Shown one piece after another: positions 1 to 6,839 of a stretch of DNA of 34,840 nt. Under the pieces are notes generated by a model. That model worked only from the letters and a program-made list of their open reading frames with translations, did no database searches and was not told where the DNA came from. Position 1 is the first letter of the stretch; every line of letters starts with the position of its first letter. Position numbers and translations under genes: made by a program. This DNA is from an uncultured Bacteroidales bacterium (GTDB lineage Bacteria > Bacteroidota > Bacteroidia > Bacteroidales > Bacteroidaceae), in NCBI GenBank assembly GCA_937916465.1, contig CALFTK010000018.1, forward strand, positions 1 through 34,840, read 5' to 3'.

Positions 1-54
1 TAGCGCACTACGTTCGGGACGTAGGGGTCGGGCGTTCGAGTCGCCTCATTCCGA
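1..54 (+). tRNA. tRNA-Pro (anticodon CGG), 3' part only
   Basis: The window opens inside a tRNA. The anticodon stem is 8-12 paired with 20-24, and the seven-base loop at 13-19 reads TTCGGGA, giving anticodon CGG at 15-17 (proline). The T arm is at 31-46, and the acceptor 3' strand at 47-53 (CATTCCG) is followed by discriminator A at 54. CCA is not encoded. The acceptor 5' half and most of the D arm lie before the window, so the acceptor stem cannot be checked. Confidence 0.9.
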
Positions 55-65
55 CACATAAAAAG

Positions 66-94
66 AAGCCTGTCAAAATTAACATGACAGGCTT
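66..94. terminator. Bidirectional intrinsic terminator
   Basis: A perfect 10-bp inverted repeat, 66-75 (AAGCCTGTCA) with 85-94 (TGACAGGCTT), has a 9-nt loop. It sits between the plus-strand tRNA-Pro and the end of the minus-strand lipoprotein gene. The minus-strand RNA has a T-rich tail after the stem (complement of the A-rich 61-67), and the plus side has a shorter one. The placement between convergent units fits termination in both directions. Confidence 0.85.
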
Positions 95-117
95 TACTAT
101 AATATCCTAAAGGAATA

Positions 118-1473
118 TCAATAATCACATACCGGACGAATTAAACATTCCATCATAGGAGTTGAATATGATGTATAAACTTTATAATCATACTCATCAA
201 AATAATACATATTCGGCATCATAGAATAACTACCGTATGCAACTTCCGGATCTGCTGTGGCAGTCCATCTATAGAGCGTCCTTACAACTGCAAGGTTTTC
301 TGTTGAAGTAAGCACTGCAAAATGGTTAAACTTAATATGAGCACCTTGTTTTGCTTTTGACCATATAACAATATGTTCATTTTCTATATCCTCAAAATTA
401 TTTGGCGTTTTTACCTCCATTACCATATTAGCAATAAGTTCTTCTACTTCTGCAAGAGTAGGCATTCTCCACTTGCCACCCAAATAATAGGTAGCTGCAT
501 CATGCTCAGTAGCACTATTATTTTCGGAAACAATTCTGTTATAGTCTTCGTAGGACATATATTCATTAGATGAGTAAAGAGATAACGGCACAGGATTCTT
601 TTTCAGATACTGAAAAGCCCATCCTATTTCCAAAGGCTGTGACGCACCTAAATCACAAGATGCCCATTTTACGCTTAAGCCCATATCGACAGCAAAATCG
701 TCCGGATTTAATGTTGTAAACTCAATTATATCTCCGTAGTAATACTTCTTCTCAGCCTTATAATATACGTATGGTCTCACATAGTATGTGGTATTTGCTT
801 TTATTTGTGATATATTAATTTCAAATCCTTCTTGTTTCCAAGGGCCCTTATACTGCTGTTGTATTCCGCCTGCAAGTAAAGTCTCCTCTGAATCAGAATA
901 ATAAATTCCGCATAAACACTCTTTATTTGTTGCACCGGAAAAGTCTATATCAACTTTTAATTTACAATCCAAAAGTCTGGCTGCCAACACATTGGTAGCC
1001 TTAACAGAAGGCATAAACTCTGAACTGATTACAGATTGCACCTCTCCTATAAACACATCACCCTTTTCTGTTTCAAACAAAGCACAATAAAAGACCTTTG
1101 AATTAGGAGTTAGATCAATGATATTAACTGAAAAAGCATTACCTGTCAACAGATTAACTGCGTAACGTTTCTTACAACCTGTGGCACTGCCATTAGCTAA
1201 ATATTCTTCAAAAAGATTTTTTGCTGCACTTTCGTCCATCTCGTTAGATACAACATACAGAAAGCCATACTGACCACGGCTAACTGCTGCAACACTGTAG
1301 TTATTAATTACTCCATTTAAAGTTAAAGAAAACGGCGTAACATCTGTAGCTAAGTTTGTAACTACGTTATCAGGTTTTTCAACACCACCTGTAGGATCTT
1401 CAGGTGAACAGGAAACTAACAATGACGACATCAACAGTGTCATCATAATAGAAATAGAGAATACTTTTTTCAT
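118..1473 (-). CDS. Surface lipoprotein with two Fn3-like repeats and a VDMGLSVKWA/WRMPT C-terminal domain
   Basis: This 451-aa protein has a type II signal peptide: MKK, hydrophobic residues 4-20, then lipobox LVSC with Cys22, so a lipidated envelope protein is expected. Residues about 38-150 and 155-255 look like two beta-sandwich (fibronectin III-like) repeats, each ending in a pattern of the type 'LTPNSKVFYCALF' or 'IKANTTYYVRPYVYY...YYGDIIEFTT'. Residues about 259-451 carry VDMGLSVKWASCDLGA and later GGKWRMPTLAEVEEL. In Bacteroidota and Fibrobacter surface proteins these motifs mark a DUF1566/FISUMP-like domain. No catalytic residues are recognisable; the role is probably binding or surface display. 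It appears monocistronic, with a -7 box at 1518-1525 and a terminator just downstream. The exact ligand is unknown. Confidence 0.8.
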   Translation of the reverse strand: MKKVFSISIMMTLLMSSLLVSCSPEDPTGGVEKPDNVVTNLATDVTPFSLTLNGVINNYSVAAVSRGQYGFLYVVSNEMDESAAKNLFEEYLANGSATGCKKRYAVNLLTGNAFSVNIIDLTPNSKVFYCALFETEKGDVFIGEVQSVISSEFMPSVKATNVLAARLLDCKLKVDIDFSGATNKECLCGIYYSDSEETLLAGGIQQQYKGPWKQEGFEINISQIKANTTYYVRPYVYYKAEKKYYYGDIIEFTTLNPDDFAVDMGLSVKWASCDLGASQPLEIGWAFQYLKKNPVPLSLYSSNEYMSYEDYNRIVSENNSATEHDAATYYLGGKWRMPTLAEVEELIANMVMEVKTPNNFEDIENEHIVIWSKAKQGAHIKFNHFAVLTSTENLAVVRTLYRWTATADPEVAYGSYSMMPNMYYFDEYDYKVYTSYSTPMMECLIRPVCDY

Positions 1474-1517
1474 TACGTGTATTTATTTAATAATTAATGT
1501 TCTTACCTAAATATCCG

Positions 1518-1525
1518 CAAATTTA
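1518..1525 (-). promoter_or_regulatory. Bacteroidota -7 promoter box of the lipoprotein gene
   Basis: On the minus strand this reads TAAATTTG, an exact match to the Bacteroidota TAnnTTTG element, 44 nt upstream of the ATG at 1473. A clear -33 TTTG is not seen, only a T-rich stretch at the expected distance. Confidence 0.5.
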
Positions 1526-1568
1526 TTAAAAATATTACTAAAAAGAATAGTTTGTGATAAAAAATAGA

Positions 1569-1576
1569 TATATTTG
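1569..1576 (+). promoter_or_regulatory. Possible -7 promoter box before the 39-aa small ORF
   Basis: TATATTTG matches TAnnTTTG. A TTTG lies at 1551-1554, but the 14-nt spacing is shorter than the usual 19-23, so the match is only partial. The expected start of transcription is about 40 nt before the small ORF's ATG at 1622. Confidence 0.3.
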
Positions 1577-1621
1577 CCTATAGATTATATCTCTTTAACA
1601 AAAATAAATAGTAAAAGCATT

Positions 1622-1741
1622 ATGATGTACACTTGGCTTAGACATGCAAATCAGTTGCAGAAACCTGAAAGAAAGTTCAAGTTTCACCAAAAGACAAAAA
1701 AATTGGATTCAAAAAACAACGAGTCACAAGAACAGGAATAA
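1622..1741 (+). CDS. Candidate small basic protein, 39 aa
   Basis: An open frame begins ATG ATG at 1622 and ends TAA at 1739-1741, in the otherwise empty 280-base gap between the lipoprotein gene and the GSCFA gene. The product starts MMYTWLRHANQLQKPERKFK and has a Lys/Arg/Gln-rich middle with a charged tail ending ESQEQE. No membrane segment, signal peptide or known domain is visible. It stops 12 bases before the convergent GSCFA stop codon and has a TAnnTTTG-like box upstream. I do not recognise a family. It could be a real small protein or a chance frame. Confidence 0.35.
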   Translation: MMYTWLRHANQLQKPERKFKFHQKTKKLDSKNNESQEQE

Positions 1742-1753
1742 GCAGTATTGGTT

Positions 1754-2704
1754 CTATTTGATATTACCAATCTCCTTCATCAAACTGTTATATTGGCGTT
1801 CTCTATCTTGAATAAATGATTTAGCTTTATCAGAATCAGGATACATTATTTTATGTTCCATCATCTGTCTTACCTTAACAGATTGATGGAACGTATCTTT
1901 TTCACTATCGGCCAATGCCCAATCTATAAACTTTTCAAATATATAATCTACCGCCTGTTTTGAAGGATGCACCATATCCTCTGCATAAAACCTATAGTCG
2001 CGTAGTTCATCCATCACTATTTCGTATGATGGAAAATAGTGAGCATTACTAAACTTTTCAGTCAACTGTTGCACAGCCAACAATAGTGTGGATTTGCTTA
2101 TTTGATTCTGATGTAATCCATCAGCTATATGACGTATTGGGCTTACAGTAAATATCCACTGCCTGTCAGGATTGGCATTTATATACTGAGATAGCGCATT
2201 CACCACCTCTTCTACCGTTAATAAGCTACGTGTAAACTGCGAAGCAGGAAGCTTATGACAGTTTGAAACAACAATTCCATTCTCCTTTTCCCTATACACA
2301 TAAGCTGTACCTAAAGTGATAATAACCCACCCCTGACGATAGAAAAAGTCCGATGAATTGGCCAATTTTTCATTGGCATTACTCAAAAAGGCCTCCGGCG
2401 ATTCTTTTGCAAAACTTCCATGATGATGAAAAGAACAATAACCTGCCGGAGTCTTTATTACATCCGATTCTACAAAACTACACCCGTAGCTATTAATACC
2501 ATAACCCTCCATCAAACCTAAAGCATTAGATATTGACATTGGGTTAAAGAGTACACCAAAAGGATTTACCATTGTATCAAAATAACAATCGGTCAATCGC
2601 TTTCCAATTTCATCGGCAAAACACGAACCCAGACACAGAATTGAATCTTTGTAACTCAATGCTATCTCTTTCTTGGGTATCTCTACGGGTGTCTGAATCT
2701 TCAT
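1754..2704 (-). CDS. GSCFA domain protein (SGNH-hydrolase-like)
   Basis: A 316-aa protein of the GSCFA family, named after the motif seen here at residues 26-30 (LGSCFADEIG context). The pattern fits an SGNH/GDSL-type fold: the putative nucleophile is Ser27, followed by a conserved NPFGVLFNP block near 47-55, and a C-terminal DMVHPS at 243-248 that would supply the Asp-x-x-His pair (Asp243, His246). No signal peptide is visible, so a cytoplasmic location is likely. The substrate is unknown for the family; an acyl-ester or carbohydrate O-acyl role is inference from the fold. It is the last gene of the five-gene sugar-nucleotide operon. I chose the ATG at 2704, whose A is shared with the preceding TGA stop (TGATG overlap), over an upstream GTG at 2707. 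Confidence 0.8.
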   Translation of the reverse strand: MKIQTPVEIPKKEIALSYKDSILCLGSCFADEIGKRLTDCYFDTMVNPFGVLFNPMSISNALGLMEGYGINSYGCSFVESDVIKTPAGYCSFHHHGSFAKESPEAFLSNANEKLANSSDFFYRQGWVIITLGTAYVYREKENGIVVSNCHKLPASQFTRSLLTVEEVVNALSQYINANPDRQWIFTVSPIRHIADGLHQNQISKSTLLLAVQQLTEKFSNAHYFPSYEIVMDELRDYRFYAEDMVHPSKQAVDYIFEKFIDWALADSEKDTFHQSVKVRQMMEHKIMYPDSDKAKSFIQDRERQYNSLMKEIGNIK

Positions 2705-3441
2705 CACTTTACTATTCCTTTATATATGGCTGATACCTGTTTGTAGCTTTCAAGATTTCCTATATCATAACGGCTACCCGGCATCTCCATTGCATAAACG
2801 GTAGTTTGTGTGGCAAGCCAAGCTATAAAACTGCCTGGAGCATCTATGCCACAACCCTGCTCTATAGCATCCGGAATGCGTTTTGCATCGGCCTTTGTGT
2901 AGAAGTAGAAAGGAGGACAACACCAATGCGATTTAGGTTCGGCAGGCTTCTCTTCCATGGAAATAATCTTATCATCAGTATCTATTTCCACAATACCACA
3001 CTTGCGAAGTTTTGCCTCCTCCGGTTCATAATAACGCATAATGGCCGAACTCTGCTTACTATCAGCATAACGTATAAAGTGAGTGAGACTGAAATCCAGC
3101 ACATTATCGCCAGCTATAACTAACATATCATCGTCCAGTTTCAAGGCATCAATGGCAAACTGAATATCACGAACAGCACCTAAACGTGTTTCGTTGGTCT
3201 CTGTACCGTCATCTACAACTGAAATCTGCTCTTTGCGGGTTTCAGCCCACTCTTCAAAATGATGCGCGAACTTATGATTTGAAATAACCACATACTGATC
3301 TACCAGACCGGCTGCAGCTATATCATCTACCAACCAATCAAGTATTGTCTTATTACCCACTTTCAACAGTGGTTTAGGAAAATTTTCTGTTAGAGGATAT
3401 AGTCTTGTGGCATACCCTGCTGCCAATATTAAGCACTTCAT
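2704..3441 (-). CDS. Sugar-1-phosphate nucleotidyltransferase
   Basis: A 245-aa NTP_transferase-family enzyme (GT-A-like fold) that would join a nucleoside monophosphate from NTP to a sugar 1-phosphate. The N-terminal signature MKCLILAAGYATRLYPLTEN followed by FPKPLL (residues 1-26) contains the nucleotide-binding loop (variant of GxGxRxxPxT) and the conserved Lys of PKPLL. A metal/nucleotide-binding aspartate is suggested by VIAGDNVLDF near residues 108-117. It lacks the left-handed beta-helix acyltransferase tail of GlmU-type enzymes, so it is a single-domain pyrophosphorylase. It lies 12 nt after the GHMP kinase gene and overlaps the GSCFA gene by one base. Its likely substrate is the sugar 1-phosphate made by that kinase. 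The base (UTP versus dTTP or CTP) cannot be read from the sequence. Confidence 0.85.
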   Translation of the reverse strand: MKCLILAAGYATRLYPLTENFPKPLLKVGNKTILDWLVDDIAAAGLVDQYVVISNHKFAHHFEEWAETRKEQISVVDDGTETNETRLGAVRDIQFAIDALKLDDDMLVIAGDNVLDFSLTHFIRYADSKQSSAIMRYYEPEEAKLRKCGIVEIDTDDKIISMEEKPAEPKSHWCCPPFYFYTKADAKRIPDAIEQGCGIDAPGSFIAWLATQTTVYAMEMPGSRYDIGNLESYKQVSAIYKGIVK

Positions 3442-3453
3442 ATTATCAACTGT

Positions 3454-4629
3454 TTATAGATACATTACACCATCGGCACTTTGGCAGAAATACGATGAAT
3501 ATTTGCCCTCCAGTTCAGGAAATGCCTTTAGATACTCTCTTGTAACCTTTTCGTTTATCTGTTCTCTATAAGCCGGATCAATAAGAGCCATACAACAGCC
3601 CTTGAACCCTGCTCCACTAAAACGACCGCCGTATATACCATCAGTCTGGGTCATTATATCGTAGAGTTTTTTAAGTTCAGGAGAACCTGTTTCCCAATTA
3701 TATATTGAAGAGTTTCCACTTGCAAAACTCAAACGGCCATACTCTTCTATATCGCCTCTGCGCCAGGCTTCTGCACCTGCCACAACACGCTCCTGTTCTG
3801 TGTACCAATGTTCAGCCCTGCGACGCCAATTTTCAGGTAATCTCTCTTTGTATTCATCATAAACGGAACGTGGTACATCGCGAAAGAATGTCTCCTGGAA
3901 CTTTCCGTACTCCATTCCTGAATATGCCATAAGTGCGTATGCAGCACTCTTACATTCATCCACACGCATGTTAAACTTGCTACCTGCCAAAGTTCTTTCA
4001 ACACCACTGAAGAATATTGCTATTTCGTATGGTTTCATTGTTGGCGCTGTTGGAATCAATTCATAACTGTCATCCTTTGTATCCAAGAACAACAGATGGT
4101 CCTTCTTTGAATAGACTTCGCAACTCTGGTCCAGTTTACCACTGCTTACACCTACATATTTGTTTTCTGAACCCATTGCCATCATAATCATTTCTATAGG
4201 CGACAGATTGATATTGTTAACCTTACATAGTGCCGACAGATAAACTATTGAAACAGCTGCCGATGATGATAAGCCACCTATAGGTAAAGTACCCTCTATC
4301 ACACCGCACAAACCATATGAAAGAGTATATTTTTGAGATAATTCTATAGTTACACCGCGCAGATAATCTGCCCAGTCATTACATTTCACGTCTGATATTT
4401 CACGAATATGGAACTGCGAACGTTTATCGAACTGCAATGATGCCAACTCTATGACACCATTTTGTTTTCTGCTATATGCCAAATGAATTCCCTTATCTAT
4501 GGCCAAACCGGTTATTCTTCCTAACTGATGGTCAACATGTGCTCCAATAGGACAAATTCTGTATGGGCAGAATGCCACTGCATCAGGACTCTTTTTGTAA
4601 ATTTCTTCAAACTTTTCTATGCACCTCAT
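3454..4629 (-). CDS. GHMP sugar kinase, galacturonokinase/galactokinase-like
   Basis: A 391-aa GHMP-superfamily kinase that phosphorylates a sugar at C1 with ATP. Motif 1 at residues 21-35 is CPYRICPIGAHVDHQ. Classical galactokinases have PGRVNLIGEHTDY here, so the sugar-contacting Glu is replaced by Ala30. The ATP loop GTLPIGGLSSSAA is at 113-125, the catalytic-base Asp167 sits in GKLDQ, and motif 3 GRFSGAGFKGCC is at 335-346. The motif 1 variant and the C-terminal stretch RAEHWYTEQE...AEAWRRGDIEEYGRLSFASG resemble plant galacturonokinase as I recall it more than GalK. It lies 27 nt after galE and 12 nt before a nucleotidyltransferase, suggesting sugar to sugar-1-P to NDP-sugar. Many pipelines would label it galactokinase. 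The kinase family is certain; the substrate is not. Confidence 0.8.
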   Translation of the reverse strand: MRCIEKFEEIYKKSPDAVAFCPYRICPIGAHVDHQLGRITGLAIDKGIHLAYSRKQNGVIELASLQFDKRSQFHIREISDVKCNDWADYLRGVTIELSQKYTLSYGLCGVIEGTLPIGGLSSSAAVSIVYLSALCKVNNINLSPIEMIMMAMGSENKYVGVSSGKLDQSCEVYSKKDHLLFLDTKDDSYELIPTAPTMKPYEIAIFFSGVERTLAGSKFNMRVDECKSAAYALMAYSGMEYGKFQETFFRDVPRSVYDEYKERLPENWRRRAEHWYTEQERVVAGAEAWRRGDIEEYGRLSFASGNSSIYNWETGSPELKKLYDIMTQTDGIYGGRFSGAGFKGCCMALIDPAYREQINEKVTREYLKAFPELEGKYSSYFCQSADGVMYL

Positions 4630-4656
4630 AGCTGTAATATGTTATGTTGTTTATTA

Positions 4657-5670
4657 TTATTCAAAGCCATTAGGATTGTTCTTCTGCCAATTCCAACTGT
4701 CTCGACACATCTCTTCTATTCCGAATTCTGCCTTCCAGCCCAATTCTCTGAATGCCTTTTCCGGATTACTGTAACAGGTTGCTATATCACCCGGGCGACG
4801 TGGCATTATTTTATATGGTACTTTTACTCCATTTACCTTTTCGAATGCATTTACCACGTCAAGCACAGAATATCCCTGACCTGTACCTAGATTATAAAGT
4901 CCTAAACCGCAACCATTTTGAATAGCTTGCAATGCCTTTACATGTCCACGCGCCAAATCCACTACATGAATATAGTCGCGCACTCCAGTGCCATCGTGAG
5001 TATCATAATCATTGCCAAAAACCCCCAATTCATCGCGTTTTCCCACTGCTACTTGGGTTATATATGGCATAAGATTATTAGGAATTCCATTAGGATTTTC
5101 ACCAATTAATCCACTTTTGTGAGCGCCTATAGGATTGAAATATCTCAGTAACACCACATTCCAACTGTTATCGGCTTTCTGCATATCTGTCAGCACCTGC
5201 TCCAACATACTCTTTGTCCAACCATATGGATTTGTACATTCACCCTTAGGACAATCTTCTGTTATAGGAATTATAGCAGGAGTACCATATACCGTAGCAC
5301 TTGATGAAAAGATGATATTCTTGCAATTGTAACGGCGCAATACATCTACCAGCACCAAAGTACCATTAATATTGTTTTCATAATATTCCAGTGGTTTTGA
5401 TACCGATTCGCCCACAGCCTTCAATCCTGCAAAATGTATGCAGGCATCACACTGATGCTTTTCAAGAACCTGTTCCAATCCTGCCTTATCGCGAATATCC
5501 ACCTGATAAAACGGTATCTCAACACCTATTATCCGGGCAACTCTTTTCAAACTCTCCTTGCTGGAATTTGATAGATTGTCAACAACTACTGCCGTGTGTC
5601 CGGCATTATAAAGTTCAATCAATGTGTGTGAGCCTATATATCCGGCACCACCTGTAACTAAGATATTCAT
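4657..5670 (-). CDS. galE: UDP-glucose 4-epimerase
   Basis: A 337-aa extended short-chain dehydrogenase/reductase of the usual GalE length, interconverting UDP-galactose and UDP-glucose (or the GlcNAc/GalNAc pair) with bound NAD. The N-terminal GGAGYIGSH (residues 7-15) is the NAD-binding glycine motif. IIFSSSATVYG carries the catalytic Ser, and NPYGWTKSMLEQ gives the Tyr-x-x-x-Lys pair. DGTGVRDYIHVVDLARGH is a GalE hallmark. It starts 2 nt after the DegT aminotransferase stop and is 27 nt before the GHMP kinase, so all are one transcript. The motif set fits a UDP-hexose rather than a UDP-uronate epimerase, though the substrate range cannot be fixed by eye. Confidence 0.93.
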   Translation of the reverse strand: MNILVTGGAGYIGSHTLIELYNAGHTAVVVDNLSNSSKESLKRVARIIGVEIPFYQVDIRDKAGLEQVLEKHQCDACIHFAGLKAVGESVSKPLEYYENNINGTLVLVDVLRRYNCKNIIFSSSATVYGTPAIIPITEDCPKGECTNPYGWTKSMLEQVLTDMQKADNSWNVVLLRYFNPIGAHKSGLIGENPNGIPNNLMPYITQVAVGKRDELGVFGNDYDTHDGTGVRDYIHVVDLARGHVKALQAIQNGCGLGLYNLGTGQGYSVLDVVNAFEKVNGVKVPYKIMPRRPGDIATCYSNPEKAFRELGWKAEFGIEEMCRDSWNWQKNNPNGFE

Positions 5671-5672
5671 TA

Positions 5673-6773
5673 TTATTTAAAACTATTAATACATTCAACC
5701 ACTTTATATGTTTCATCTTTTGTCAATACCGGACTGATGGGCAAACTTAACTCCTGTTTTGCCAACATCTCGGTAATAGGCAAATGTAGGGCATTATACT
5801 CCTTGTAACACTCCTGCTTGTGCGGAGGTACAGGATAATGAATCAGACTCTCTACACCTCTTTCCGAAAGATAGCACTGTAACCTATCTCTATCTTTACA
5901 CAATATTGGAAAAAGATGATATACATGATCGGAAGTAAGATTTTTGCCCGGCACCACAATTTCCGGGTTATTAATATTGTTGATGTAATATTGGGCCACA
6001 CTCTTCCTTGCCGATATATCATTTTCCAACATCTGCAATTTTTCACGCAAAACGGCTGCTTGAATCTCGTCCAGCCTACTATTTCTGCCTTTGTATTTAC
6101 AATAGTACTTTTTTTCCGAACCGTAATTCGCAAGCGACCGGATTACACATGCCAATTCTTTATTATTGGTAGTAACAGCGCCTCCATCGCCTAATGCGCC
6201 CAATATTTTGCCCGGATAGAAACTATGTCCCGCAGCATCACCTAACGATCCGGTTTTTGCGCCTCCATTCTTACAACCATGTGCCTGAGCATTATCCTCT
6301 ATTAATAGCAGACTATTGCTACTACAGAACTCTGCGATGTCATCGGTATAAGCACATCTGCCATACAAATGCACTATACATACGGCCTTAGTTTTAGCAC
6401 TCAACAACGATTTTACAGCATCTATATCTATCTGCAAAGAATCTGCATTAGGTTCAGCAAATTTCGGTATCAAACCGTTTTCTGTTATTGCCAAAACAGT
6501 CGCTATAAAGGTATTGGCCGGTACAATTACCTCATCGCCTTGCTTCATGAGACCCAACTCGATATACGCACGGAATATCAACCATAAAGCATCCAGTCCA
6601 CTTGCACAACTGACGCAATGTGATGTCCCAATGTATGCGGCATACTCCTGTTCGAACAGTGAAACCTCAGTGCCATTTAGGAACCATCCTTTTTTAGTAA
6701 CACGATCCATTGCACTAAGTATTCTGTCCGAATACATGTCTGTTATCTTTTGTAAATCGAGAAATTTGACCAT
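5673..6773 (-). CDS. DegT/DnrJ/EryC1-family PLP sugar aminotransferase
   Basis: A 366-aa fold-type I PLP enzyme that would transaminate a keto-sugar nucleotide. The start MVKFLDLQKITDMY is typical of the FdtB/QdtB/WecE group. Key features are SCASGLDAL (55-63) for phosphate binding, LLIEDNAQAHG with Asp160 to the PLP ring nitrogen, and SFYPGKILGALGDGG with the Schiff-base Lys189. I placed the start at the ATG at 6773 rather than an in-frame start at 6824. Homology begins there, and a TAAATTTG promoter box lies at 6783-6790, so the longer form would begin upstream of its own promoter. It is the first gene of the operon leading into galE. The product amino-sugar is unknown. Confidence 0.88.
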   Translation of the reverse strand: MVKFLDLQKITDMYSDRILSAMDRVTKKGWFLNGTEVSLFEQEYAAYIGTSHCVSCASGLDALWLIFRAYIELGLMKQGDEVIVPANTFIATVLAITENGLIPKFAEPNADSLQIDIDAVKSLLSAKTKAVCIVHLYGRCAYTDDIAEFCSSNSLLLIEDNAQAHGCKNGGAKTGSLGDAAGHSFYPGKILGALGDGGAVTTNNKELACVIRSLANYGSEKKYYCKYKGRNSRLDEIQAAVLREKLQMLENDISARKSVAQYYINNINNPEIVVPGKNLTSDHVYHLFPILCKDRDRLQCYLSERGVESLIHYPVPPHKQECYKEYNALHLPITEMLAKQELSLPISPVLTKDETYKVVECINSFK

Positions 6774-6782
6774 AGTTAGGAG

Positions 6783-6790
6783 CAAATTTA
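6783..6790 (-). promoter_or_regulatory. -7 promoter box of the DegT-galE-kinase operon
   Basis: The minus strand reads TAAATTTG, a perfect TAnnTTTG, with only nine bases (CTCCTAACT) before the ATG at 6773. This implies a nearly leaderless mRNA. The same bases overlap the -33 region expected for the divergent plus-strand promoter at 6814-6821. Confidence 0.55.
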
Positions 6791-6813
6791 CTAAAATCTT
6801 AACTGAAAATGAG

Positions 6814-6821
6814 TAACTTTG
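6814..6821 (+). promoter_or_regulatory. -7 promoter box of the cation efflux gene
   Basis: TAACTTTG matches TAnnTTTG exactly, 18 bases before the ATG at 6840. A weak -33-like TTTA is at 6787-6790 with 23-nt spacing. The box rules out the upstream in-frame start at 6819. Confidence 0.55.
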
Positions 6822-6839
6822 CACAAAAATATCTTAGAT

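Noticed and set aside
6774..6824. Longer N terminus for the DegT aminotransferase
   Set aside because: It would start upstream of the perfect promoter box at 6783-6790, and family homology begins at MVKFLDL.
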